Positions 1 to 4,753 of a DNA stretch of 5,729 nucleotides are shown one piece after another; the first letter of the stretch is position 1; the number at the start of each line of letters is the position of its first letter. A program made the position numbers and the translations under genes. The DNA is taken from the NCBI GenBank assembly GCA_007121485.1, contig SKKM01000284.1, positions 1 to 5,729 of the forward strand, written 5' to 3'. The notes beneath the pieces are model-generated. The model ran no database searches. It saw only the letters and a list, made by a program, of their open reading frames with translations, and had not been told where the DNA came from. This DNA is from Wenzhouxiangella sp. Its GTDB lineage: Bacteria > Pseudomonadota > Gammaproteobacteria > Xanthomonadales > Wenzhouxiangellaceae.

Positions 1-604
1 AAAACTGCCGCACCAGCAGCTGGGGCCGGTAGCGCTTCAGTTCATCGACCTCGCTCTCGATGATTTCGGCCAGGCGCTCGAGCAGGCGCAGATCCGCCTC
101 CACCACCGGCCGGATACCGGGGCGGCGCACCTTGAGCACCACCTCGGTGCCGTCCTGCAGGCGGGCGCGGTGCACCTGGCCCAGCGAGGCGGCGGCCAGC
201 GGTTCCGAATCGACCCGGGCGAAGACTTGCTCCGGCGGCGCGCCCAGGTCTTCGGTCAACTGGCGCTCGATGTCCGCCCAGTCCACCGCCGGCGCGCGAT
301 CCTGCAGCTTCTGGAATTCGCTCAGCCACTCCGGGCCGAACAGGTCGACGCGGGTGGCCAGCACCTGGCCAAGCTTGACGAAGGTCGGACCCAGCTCCTC
401 GAGAATGCGGCGAATGCGCTCGGGCGGCTTGAGCCGGGCCAACTCCTCGACCCGGCTCCAGTGCAGCACCTTGCCAGCCCGCTCCAGCGCGCCAGCCATG
501 CCGATCCGCCGCACCAGGTCGCCGAAGCCGTAGCGCACCAGCACCGCGGCGATATCCTGCACCCGGCCCAGGTCGCGCGCCGCATTGAGGGCCTGCCACA
601 GCAT
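1..604 (-). CDS. ABC1/AarF/UbiB-family atypical kinase, N-terminal part (cut by window edge)
   Basis: This is the first 201 residues of an ABC1 (AarF/UbiB/ADCK) family protein. The family is usually about 450-550 residues, so the ATP-binding C-terminal part lies outside the window. The family diagnostics are visible. The KxGQ motif is K77-L-G-Q80 inside TFVKLGQVLATRVDLFGPEW. LQDRAP follows at 100-105. The alanine-rich loop AAAS (137-140) stands in LAAASLGQVHRA, replacing the glycine loop of ordinary kinases. The likely ATP-contacting lysine is K158 in VVLKVRRPG. Family members support ubiquinone biosynthesis through an ATPase or unorthodox kinase activity at the membrane. No ubi genes are visible, so I do not call this ubiB itself. 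The ATG at 604 is chosen because homology starts there and no in-frame ATG lies just upstream. The ribosome site (GGGCGGG) is weak. It is divergent from the lipoprotein gene at 751. Confidence 0.9.
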   Translation of the reverse strand, partial: MLWQALNAARDLGRVQDIAAVLVRYGFGDLVRRIGMAGALERAGKVLHWSRVEELARLKPPERIRRILEELGPTFVKLGQVLATRVDLFGPEWLSEFQKLQDRAPAVDWADIERQLTEDLGAPPEQVFARVDSEPLAAASLGQVHRARLQDGTEVVLKVRRPGIRPVVEADLRLLERLAEIIESEVDELKRYRPQLLVRQF

Positions 605-750
605 CAGTTCAGCCCGCCCGGGACCGGCGGCAAAAGGATTGGCTTCTGCATCGCACCCATGGCGCCATGTTAACCGCGGAACGAAGCCTTGGGCGCCGCT
701 GCAGCCGCTATCATTGGGCCATCCAGAAGCCGACGGCGCCGAACCCGTTC
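605..750. promoter_or_regulatory. Divergent intergenic region with possible promoters and a 12-bp palindrome
   Basis: This 146-base gap separates the divergent starts at 604 (minus) and 751 (plus), so it should hold promoters for both genes. For the plus strand the best -10 candidate is TATCAT at 709-714 (5 of 6 to the sigma-70 consensus), but no good -35 lies at the right distance. For the minus strand TAACAT (complement of 667-672) is a weaker candidate. A perfect 12-base palindrome, CATGGCGCCATG, sits at 658-669 near the middle of the gap. The promoter calls rest on short matches in GC-rich DNA and are weak. The inference from divergent gene order is stronger. Confidence 0.35.
658..669. 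repeat. Perfect 12-bp palindrome between divergent genes
   Basis: CATGGCGCCATG reads the same on both strands and lies about midway between two divergent start codons. That position and symmetry would suit a dimeric regulator, but the match stops at 12 bases and has no spacer. It could be chance in GC-rich DNA. Confidence 0.3.
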
Positions 751-1386
751 ATGAATCGTCCCCTGCCCCTCACCCTGGCGCTGGTCGTGTGCGCCGCCAT
801 CATCAGCGTCAGCGGCTGCGCCACGCGCCCGCCGCAGCAGCAGGAAAACATCTGCTCCATCTTCCAGCAGCACCCGCGCTGGTATGACTACGCGCTGGCC
901 TCCGAGCGCCGCTGGGGCACCCCGATCTATATCCAGATGGCTTTTGTGCAGCAGGAATCCTCGTTCCGCGCCCGCGCCCGTCCCGAGCGCAACCGGATTC
1001 TTGGCATCATTCCCGGCCGCCGCCCATCGTCGGCGCGCGGCTATGCCCAGGCCCAGGATCCGGCCTGGCAGGACTACCAGCAAGCCACCGGTCGGCGCGG
1101 TGCCCGGCGCAGCAACATGAGCGACGCGCTGGATTTCATCGGCTGGTACAACGACGTCAGCCACCGGCGCCTGGGGATCGCCAAGAACGACGCCTTCCAC
1201 CTGTACCTGGCCTACCACGATGGCCATACCGGCTTTCAGCGCGGCGGCTGGCGCAACAACCCCCAGCTGCAGGACATCGCGCGCCGGGTGGAACAACGCG
1301 CGGCCACCTACGCGCGCCAGCTACCGGGCTGCGAAGCGCAGCTGCGCTGCCGGCGCTGGTATCAGTTCCGTCCGTTCTGCCGCTGA
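751..1386 (+). CDS. Outer-membrane-type lipoprotein with SLT (lytic transglycosylase-like) domain
   Basis: This 211-residue protein is probably a peptidoglycan lytic transglycosylase or a relative. Residues 1-22 form a lipoprotein signal peptide: basic start, hydrophobic core, lipobox V-S-G-C23. Residue +2 is alanine, which fits sorting to the outer membrane. The SLT-like domain covers about 42-190. IQMAFVQQESSF (61-72) carries the presumed catalytic glutamate E69, GYAQAQ (97-102) matches the usual G-hydrophobic-x-Q motif, and LYLAYHDGHTGF (151-162) occupies the place of the AYNAG-like motif. These blocks and the spacing between them match a proteobacterial lipoprotein family I recognise from memory, so the gene looks full length. 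The tail has three cysteines (C194, C200, C210), and C35 lies near the N terminus, so periplasmic disulfides are possible. The start at 751 is preferred over the in-frame ATG at 667, which would bury the signal peptide under 28 extra residues. There is no strong Shine-Dalgarno. The 3' end overlaps the convergent gene by 25 bases. Confidence 0.85.
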   Translation: MNRPLPLTLALVVCAAIISVSGCATRPPQQQENICSIFQQHPRWYDYALASERRWGTPIYIQMAFVQQESSFRARARPERNRILGIIPGRRPSSARGYAQAQDPAWQDYQQATGRRGARRSNMSDALDFIGWYNDVSHRRLGIAKNDAFHLYLAYHDGHTGFQRGGWRNNPQLQDIARRVEQRAATYARQLPGCEAQLRCRRWYQFRPFCR

Positions 1387-1805
1387 GCCGTCACCTGCAG
1401 ATAGACCCAGCCGCCCAACGCGCCGCACAGGCCCAGCAGCAGCATCCCGACCGTCGTGCGCGCTGCCGCCACCACGGTGACCGGCAGCATGGCGTCCATG
1501 ATCACCAGCGCGGCCGCGATCGCGGCGAAGCCGGCCAGCGGGAACAGCGGCGCGCGGCGCTGCGGCCAGCGCCGGGACAGCAAACCGGCCACCGGCCAGG
1601 CCAGCAGAAAGCCGAAGGCCACGATCAGCGTCCACACCGGGGCAAAGCGGGCGAGGTCGAACAGCGTCATGCCGAGGCGATCACCCAGCGAAATCCTGTG
1701 GCCGAGGGCGCTGATCGAGGCCAGGTTGATCTGGCTCTGCACCACGCTGCCGCTTACGGCCGTCGTGACCACCGCGGCGCACCAGCCAAGCAATGACTTC
1801 CACAT
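1362..1805 (-). CDS. Small four-helix inner-membrane protein, unknown function
   Basis: This 147-residue hydrophobic protein has four likely membrane segments: about 3-22, 55-76, 85-107 and 118-138. Between helices 1 and 2 is a polar loop, SVVQSQINLASISALGHRIS (20-39), then LGMTLFDLARFAPVW leading into helix 2. I recall a group of uncharacterised proteobacterial membrane proteins with the same S-x-VQ(S/T)Q-x-NL block, but I know no function and no catalytic motif is visible. The basic RRWPQRR stretch (78-84) suggests a cytoplasmic loop between helices 2 and 3. The ATG at 1805 has GGAG ten bases upstream and directly precedes the first helix. The longer in-frame start at 1886 adds 27 non-conserved-looking residues and runs past the opposite start codon at 1885, so I reject it. 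The gene is divergent from the sugar dehydrogenase (79-base gap) and tail-to-tail, with overlap, with the lipoprotein gene. Confidence 0.8.
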   Translation of the reverse strand: MWKSLLGWCAAVVTTAVSGSVVQSQINLASISALGHRISLGDRLGMTLFDLARFAPVWTLIVAFGFLLAWPVAGLLSRRWPQRRAPLFPLAGFAAIAAALVIMDAMLPVTVVAAARTTVGMLLLGLCGALGGWVYLQVTAQRQNGRN

Positions 1806-1815
1806 CTGATTCTGT

Positions 1816-1819
1816 CTCC
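1816..1819 (-). promoter_or_regulatory. Ribosome binding site for the small membrane protein gene
   Basis: On the minus strand, ACGGAGA contains GGAG (complement of 1816-1819) ten bases before the ATG at 1805. It supports this start over the longer alternative at 1886. Confidence 0.5.
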
Positions 1820-1871
1820 GTAGCCGGCCAGGAGCGCGGCATTCAGGGTGAAGCACCGAAGCGCCGGATGG

Positions 1872-1877
1872 TATCTT
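1872..1877 (+). promoter_or_regulatory. Possible -10 element of the redox operon, with little or no leader
   Basis: TATCTT matches the sigma-70 -10 consensus at 4 of 6 positions and ends eight bases before the ATG at 1885. If it is used, transcription would begin at about the start codon, giving a leaderless mRNA. This would fit the absence of a convincing Shine-Dalgarno upstream of 1885. A weak -35 (GTGAAG, 1848-1853, 18-base spacer) is present. This is a low-information call. Confidence 0.25.
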
Positions 1878-1884
1878 AAAGCGC

Positions 1885-3003
1885 ATGAGTCATTCGATCC
1901 GACTGATCCGCTCCATCAGCGTCTGGCTGATCCTGGCCGCCGGGCTGAGCAGTATCGTGCTGGCCAGCGATGAATTCCAGGTCGAAGTCCTGACCGACGG
2001 CCTGGAGCACCCCTGGGCCCTGGTCTGGCTGGATGATGAGCGCATCCTGATTTCCGAGCGCGCGGGCCGGCTGCGGGTGTTCGAGCAGGGCCGCCTGCGC
2101 GACGAACCGGTCAGCAACGTGCCGGAAAGCTTCGTGCGCGCCCAGGGCGGGCTGCAGGACCTCATCCTGCATCCGGATTTCGAAAGCAACGGCTGGATTT
2201 ACCTGAGCCTGGCCCACGGCGACGCGCGGGCCAACGCCACCCGCGTGGTGCGCGGACGCATCGAGGGCAACGCCTGGGTCGACAACGAGGTGATTTTCAC
2301 CGCCCGCCCGACCAAGGCCACGGCCGTGCATTACGGTGCACGCATGGCCTTCATGAACGACGGTACGCTGCTGATCAGCGTCGGTGACGGCTTCAATCTG
2401 CGCGAGGAAGCCCAGCGCCTGAACAGCCATATCGGCACGATCGTGCGCGTCACCGACGAGGGCGGGGTACCGCCGGACAACCCCTTTGTCGATCAAGCCG
2501 ACGCCCTGCCCGAGATTTTCAGCTACGGCCACCGCAACGCCCAGGGCCTGGTGGTCGATCCCGATACCGGCCTGATCTGGTCGCACGAGCACGGCCCGCG
2601 CGGCGGCGACGAGCTGAACCTGATCCGCCCCGGCGCCAATTACGGATGGCCGGTAGCGACCCACGGCATCGACTACTCCGGCGCGCGCATCTCGCCGTTC
2701 ACCAGCCGTCCGGGCATGGTCGACCCGCTGATCGACTGGACGCCCTCCATCGCCCCGGCCGGCATGAGCCAGTACCGCGGCGAACTGTTCCCCGACTGGC
2801 ACGGCGACCTGCTGGTGGCCAGCCTGGCCGAGCGCAGCCTGCGCCGCGTCCGCATCGACGGCGAAGCGGTGCTGGGCGACGAGATCGTGCCGCTGGACCT
2901 GGGACGGCGCCTGCGCGACGTGCAGGTGGGTCCCGGCGGCGCGCTCTACCTGCTCACCGACGAATCCAATGGCGCGCTGCTGCGCGTGACGCCCACACGC
3001 TGA
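1885..3003 (+). CDS. Exported PQQ-dependent aldose sugar dehydrogenase (YliI/Asd, GSDH family)
   Basis: This 372-residue soluble quinoprotein is predicted to oxidise aldose sugars to lactones in the periplasm, using PQQ and calcium. E. coli YliI/Asd is 371 residues, so this looks complete. Residues 1-27 are a signal peptide with a likely cut at V-L-A|S (27/28). The GSDH six-bladed beta-propeller fills the rest. Family blocks seen in order are HPWALVWL (42-49), GGLQDLILHPDF (88-99), HYGARMAF (149-156), SHIGTIVRV (181-189), SYGHRNAQGL (213-222), HEHGPRGGDELNL (234-246), NYGWP (252-256) and PAGMSQYRGELFPDWHGDLL (291-310). H149 aligns by motif with the catalytic base His144 of Acinetobacter soluble glucose dehydrogenase. 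No pqq genes are in the window, so PQQ may be made elsewhere or scavenged. The physiological electron acceptor of this family is poorly known. The next two genes encode haem proteins and overlap it in an operon, so they are candidates. The TGA overlaps the next ATG by one base. Confidence 0.93.
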   Translation: MSHSIRLIRSISVWLILAAGLSSIVLASDEFQVEVLTDGLEHPWALVWLDDERILISERAGRLRVFEQGRLRDEPVSNVPESFVRAQGGLQDLILHPDFESNGWIYLSLAHGDARANATRVVRGRIEGNAWVDNEVIFTARPTKATAVHYGARMAFMNDGTLLISVGDGFNLREEAQRLNSHIGTIVRVTDEGGVPPDNPFVDQADALPEIFSYGHRNAQGLVVDPDTGLIWSHEHGPRGGDELNLIRPGANYGWPVATHGIDYSGARISPFTSRPGMVDPLIDWTPSIAPAGMSQYRGELFPDWHGDLLVASLAERSLRRVRIDGEAVLGDEIVPLDLGRRLRDVQVGPGGALYLLTDESNGALLRVTPTR

Positions 3004-4337
3004 TGCTGCAGGCCGCCTCCAAACTGCTGCGCGCCCGGGTCGCACGCCTGCTGGTCTGGGCACTGGCCCTGATTCCGCTGGCCGCCTTCGCGCTCGGCCT
3101 ACGCGCGGCCGATTTCCAGGACCTGGCCGCCGTCCTCAACATGCTGGGCCGCCTGACCGGCGTGCTCGGCCTGGCCTTCTTGCTGCTGTCGGCTGCCCTG
3201 AGCGCCCGCGTGCCCGGCTTCGACATCCCCTTTGGCGGCCTGACCCGGCTGTGGCACACCCATCACCTGCTCGGCGCCGCCGCTCTGGCGCTGCTGATGG
3301 CCCACCCGCTGCTGCTGGCCTTCTCGGCCCAGGTCCATGGCGAAGGACTGGCCTTCGCCACCCTGTTCCCGCCGCTGAGCGACATCGCCACCTGGAGCGG
3401 CTGGGTGGCGCTGCTGATGATGATGATCTTCCTGGCGCCCACCTTCAGCTTTTTCGGCAAGCCGGACTACGAGCGCTGGAAACGACTGCACAAGGTCGCC
3501 GTTCTGGCCGTCGTCATTTCCCTGGTTCACACCGCTCTGTTCAGCCGCAGCCTGCCGTACTGGACCGATCTGATCGTCTGGACGCTGTTTGCCGGAATGG
3601 CCCTGGGCGCGGTGCTGTGGCGCTTCGTCTTTTCGCGCCGGGTCGGGCGCCTGCCCTACACCGTCGCCGACGTTCGGCGGCCGGCCAACAACGTGGTCGA
3701 ACTGACCCTGGAGCCGCGCCGGCGGCCGCTGAAATACAAGGCCGGGAACTTCGTCTACATGACGCCGTTCGACCACGATCTCGAAAACGGCCACGGCGAA
3801 GAGCATCCCTACACCCTGTCCTCGTCGCCGCTGGAGTCCAACCTGCGCATGGCGATCAAGGACCTTGGCAATGCCAGCCGCGCCCTGCAGTCGATCAAGA
3901 CCGGCGCCCGGGTGACCGTCGAGGGACCGTACGGTCGGTTTTTCAAGACCCCGGACCGCGTCGACAAGCCGGAGCTGTGGGTTTCCGGCGGCATCGGCGT
4001 CACGCCGTTCCTCGCCCGCATGCGTCATCTTGCCGCGCTTGAAGCCGGCGGCGACATCCGCTTCATTTACTGCGTGCAGGACGAGGCGCGTGCCCTCTAC
4101 CTGCTCGAACTACAGGCCCTGGCCGGGCGCATTCCCGGCTGCAAGCTGGTGCCGCACTATTTTTACCGTGAGGGTCCCTTGAGCCAGACCTTCCTGCGCG
4201 AGAACTGCGGCGACATCGATCAGCGCGAGGCCTACATCTGCGGTCCGCAGCCGCTCAACCGGCTGGTGCAGGCCCATCTGCGCGCGCTCAGCGTGCCGCG
4301 CCGGGCCATCCACACCGAGGAGTTCGAGCTGCTATGA
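3003..4337 (+). CDS. Ferric reductase/NADPH oxidase-like transmembrane flavocytochrome b
   Basis: This 444-residue membrane flavocytochrome is predicted to pass electrons from cytosolic NAD(P)H through FAD and two b haems to an acceptor on the periplasmic side. Six membrane helices lie at about 14-34, 44-68, 85-107, 127-149, 162-182 and 186-210. Helix 3 carries H87 and H101, and helix 5 carries H163 and H176. The spacings of 14 and 13 equal those of the haem ligands of human NOX2 (101/115 and 209/222). The FAD-binding domain (about 215-315) has HPYTLSSSP (268-276), close to the HPFTLTS of NOX2. The NAD(P) domain (322-444) has GGIGVTPF (329-336) and CGPQPL (413-418), and ends in EEFELL. The true acceptor could be ferric iron, oxygen, a quinone or the neighbouring b5 protein. 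The start at 3003 overlaps the stop of the dehydrogenase gene (TGATG) and lacks its own Shine-Dalgarno, so translational coupling is likely. The frame stays open upstream to 2646, but that stretch is only a shadow of the dehydrogenase gene. Confidence 0.92.
   Translation: MLQAASKLLRARVARLLVWALALIPLAAFALGLRAADFQDLAAVLNMLGRLTGVLGLAFLLLSAALSARVPGFDIPFGGLTRLWHTHHLLGAAALALLMAHPLLLAFSAQVHGEGLAFATLFPPLSDIATWSGWVALLMMMIFLAPTFSFFGKPDYERWKRLHKVAVLAVVISLVHTALFSRSLPYWTDLIVWTLFAGMALGAVLWRFVFSRRVGRLPYTVADVRRPANNVVELTLEPRRRPLKYKAGNFVYMTPFDHDLENGHGEEHPYTLSSSPLESNLRMAIKDLGNASRALQSIKTGARVTVEGPYGRFFKTPDRVDKPELWVSGGIGVTPFLARMRHLAALEAGGDIRFIYCVQDEARALYLLELQALAGRIPGCKLVPHYFYREGPLSQTFLRENCGDIDQREAYICGPQPLNRLVQAHLRALSVPRRAIHTEEFELL
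4317..4322 (+). promoter_or_regulatory. Ribosome binding site for the cytochrome b5 gene, inside the upstream gene
   Basis: GAGGAG lies 11 bases before the ATG at 4334, within the Glu-Glu codons near the end of the flavocytochrome gene. It supports this start and direct translation of the third operon gene. Confidence 0.5.
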
Positions 4338-4699
4338 AAAAGACCCTGTTCGCGCTGTTCGTGGCGTTCTGGGCCAGCGTGGCGACCATCGCCGCGCTGC
4401 AGGCGCTGTCCAACGGACTCGCTGTCGGGACCCCGGACGACGAAGCCCTGCCCGGCTTCACCATGGCCGAGGTGGCCGAACACGACAGCCTGGACAGCTG
4501 CTGGAAAGTCATCGAGGGTAAGGTCTACGACTTCACCGACTACATCCCGCGGCACCCGACCCCGCCGCGCGTCATGGAGGTCTGGTGCGGGCGCGAGGCC
4601 ACCGAGGCAATGCGGACCAAGGGCATCGGCCGCGACCACAGCCCGGCCGCCTGGGCCATGATGCGGCCCTACCTGATCGGCGAAGTGGTCGAGGAATAG
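4334..4699 (+). CDS. Exported or membrane-anchored cytochrome b5-domain protein (cytochrome b558-like)
   Basis: This 121-residue haem protein is probably a periplasmic one-electron carrier. MKK plus a hydrophobic stretch (4-22) is a signal peptide or N-terminal anchor, which I cannot decide; removal near residue 31 would leave about 90 residues. The cytochrome b5 fold spans about 41-118: FTMAEVAEHDSLDSCW (42-57), GKVYDFTDYIPRHP (62-75), VWCG (83-86), HS (102-103), YLIGEV (113-118). Haem-ligand histidines are likely H74 and H102. The classic HPGG is replaced by HPTP. C56 and C85 sit where, as I recall it, cytochrome b558 of Ectothiorhodospira vacuolata, a bacterial b5 of 90 residues with a disulfide, has its cysteines. 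That protein also has extra residues before the second haem histidine, as seems true here. A disulfide would agree with a periplasmic site. The start overlaps the flavocytochrome stop (ATGA), so the two are co-translated. Likely partners are the flavocytochrome and the quinoprotein. Confidence 0.9.
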   Translation: MKKTLFALFVAFWASVATIAALQALSNGLAVGTPDDEALPGFTMAEVAEHDSLDSCWKVIEGKVYDFTDYIPRHPTPPRVMEVWCGREATEAMRTKGIGRDHSPAAWAMMRPYLIGEVVEE

Positions 4700-4716
4700 C
4701 CCGGGAACGAGCCCGA

Positions 4717-4753
4717 CCCGGCAGGACTCAGGCCAGGTCCAGCGCCTGCCGGG
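4717..4753. terminator. GC-rich hairpin at the convergent gene ends, possible bidirectional terminator
   Basis: CCCGGCAGG (4717-4725) and CCTGCCGGG (4745-4753) form a perfect 9-bp stem with a 19-base loop. It sits between the stop of the cytochrome b5 gene (4699) and the last codons of the convergent arginine deiminase gene, and covers that gene's stop (4728-4730). Position and stability suit a transcript end for both directions. No T-tract follows on either strand, so it is not a classic intrinsic terminator. Confidence 0.35.

Noticed and set aside
42..673. Open frames on both strands over the left-edge gene
   Set aside because: They are shadows of the ABC1-family gene. The real frame has no stop inside the window and shows KxGQ, AAAS and the lysine motif.
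670..1296. A 208-codon minus-strand frame opposite the lipoprotein gene
   Set aside because: There is no domain. The plus strand has a lipobox and SLT motifs in order.
2646..3002. Upstream extension of the flavocytochrome frame by 119 codons
   Set aside because: The extension is an Arg/Pro-rich shadow of the dehydrogenase gene. The overlap start TGATG at 3001-3005 begins just before the first membrane helix.
1876..3063. A 395-codon open frame on the minus strand across the whole sugar dehydrogenase gene
   Set aside because: It is antisense to a gene with clear GSDH motifs. Its product is rich in Ala, Gly, His, Gln and Arg with no domain, as expected of a GC-rich shadow frame.
3099..4028. 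A 309-codon open frame on the minus strand across the flavocytochrome gene
   Set aside because: The product is low-complexity and rich in Gln, Gly and Arg, with no motif. It lies opposite a gene with full haem, FAD and NAD(P) motifs.
3251..4042. A 263-codon plus-strand frame inside the flavocytochrome gene
   Set aside because: It is an out-of-frame shadow rich in Arg, Pro and Ala with no recognisable domain.
4700..4721. A second hairpin, CCGGG (4701-4705) with CCCGG (4717-4721)
   Set aside because: It has only 5 bp with an 11-base loop, and it competes with the stronger 9-bp stem at 4717-4753.
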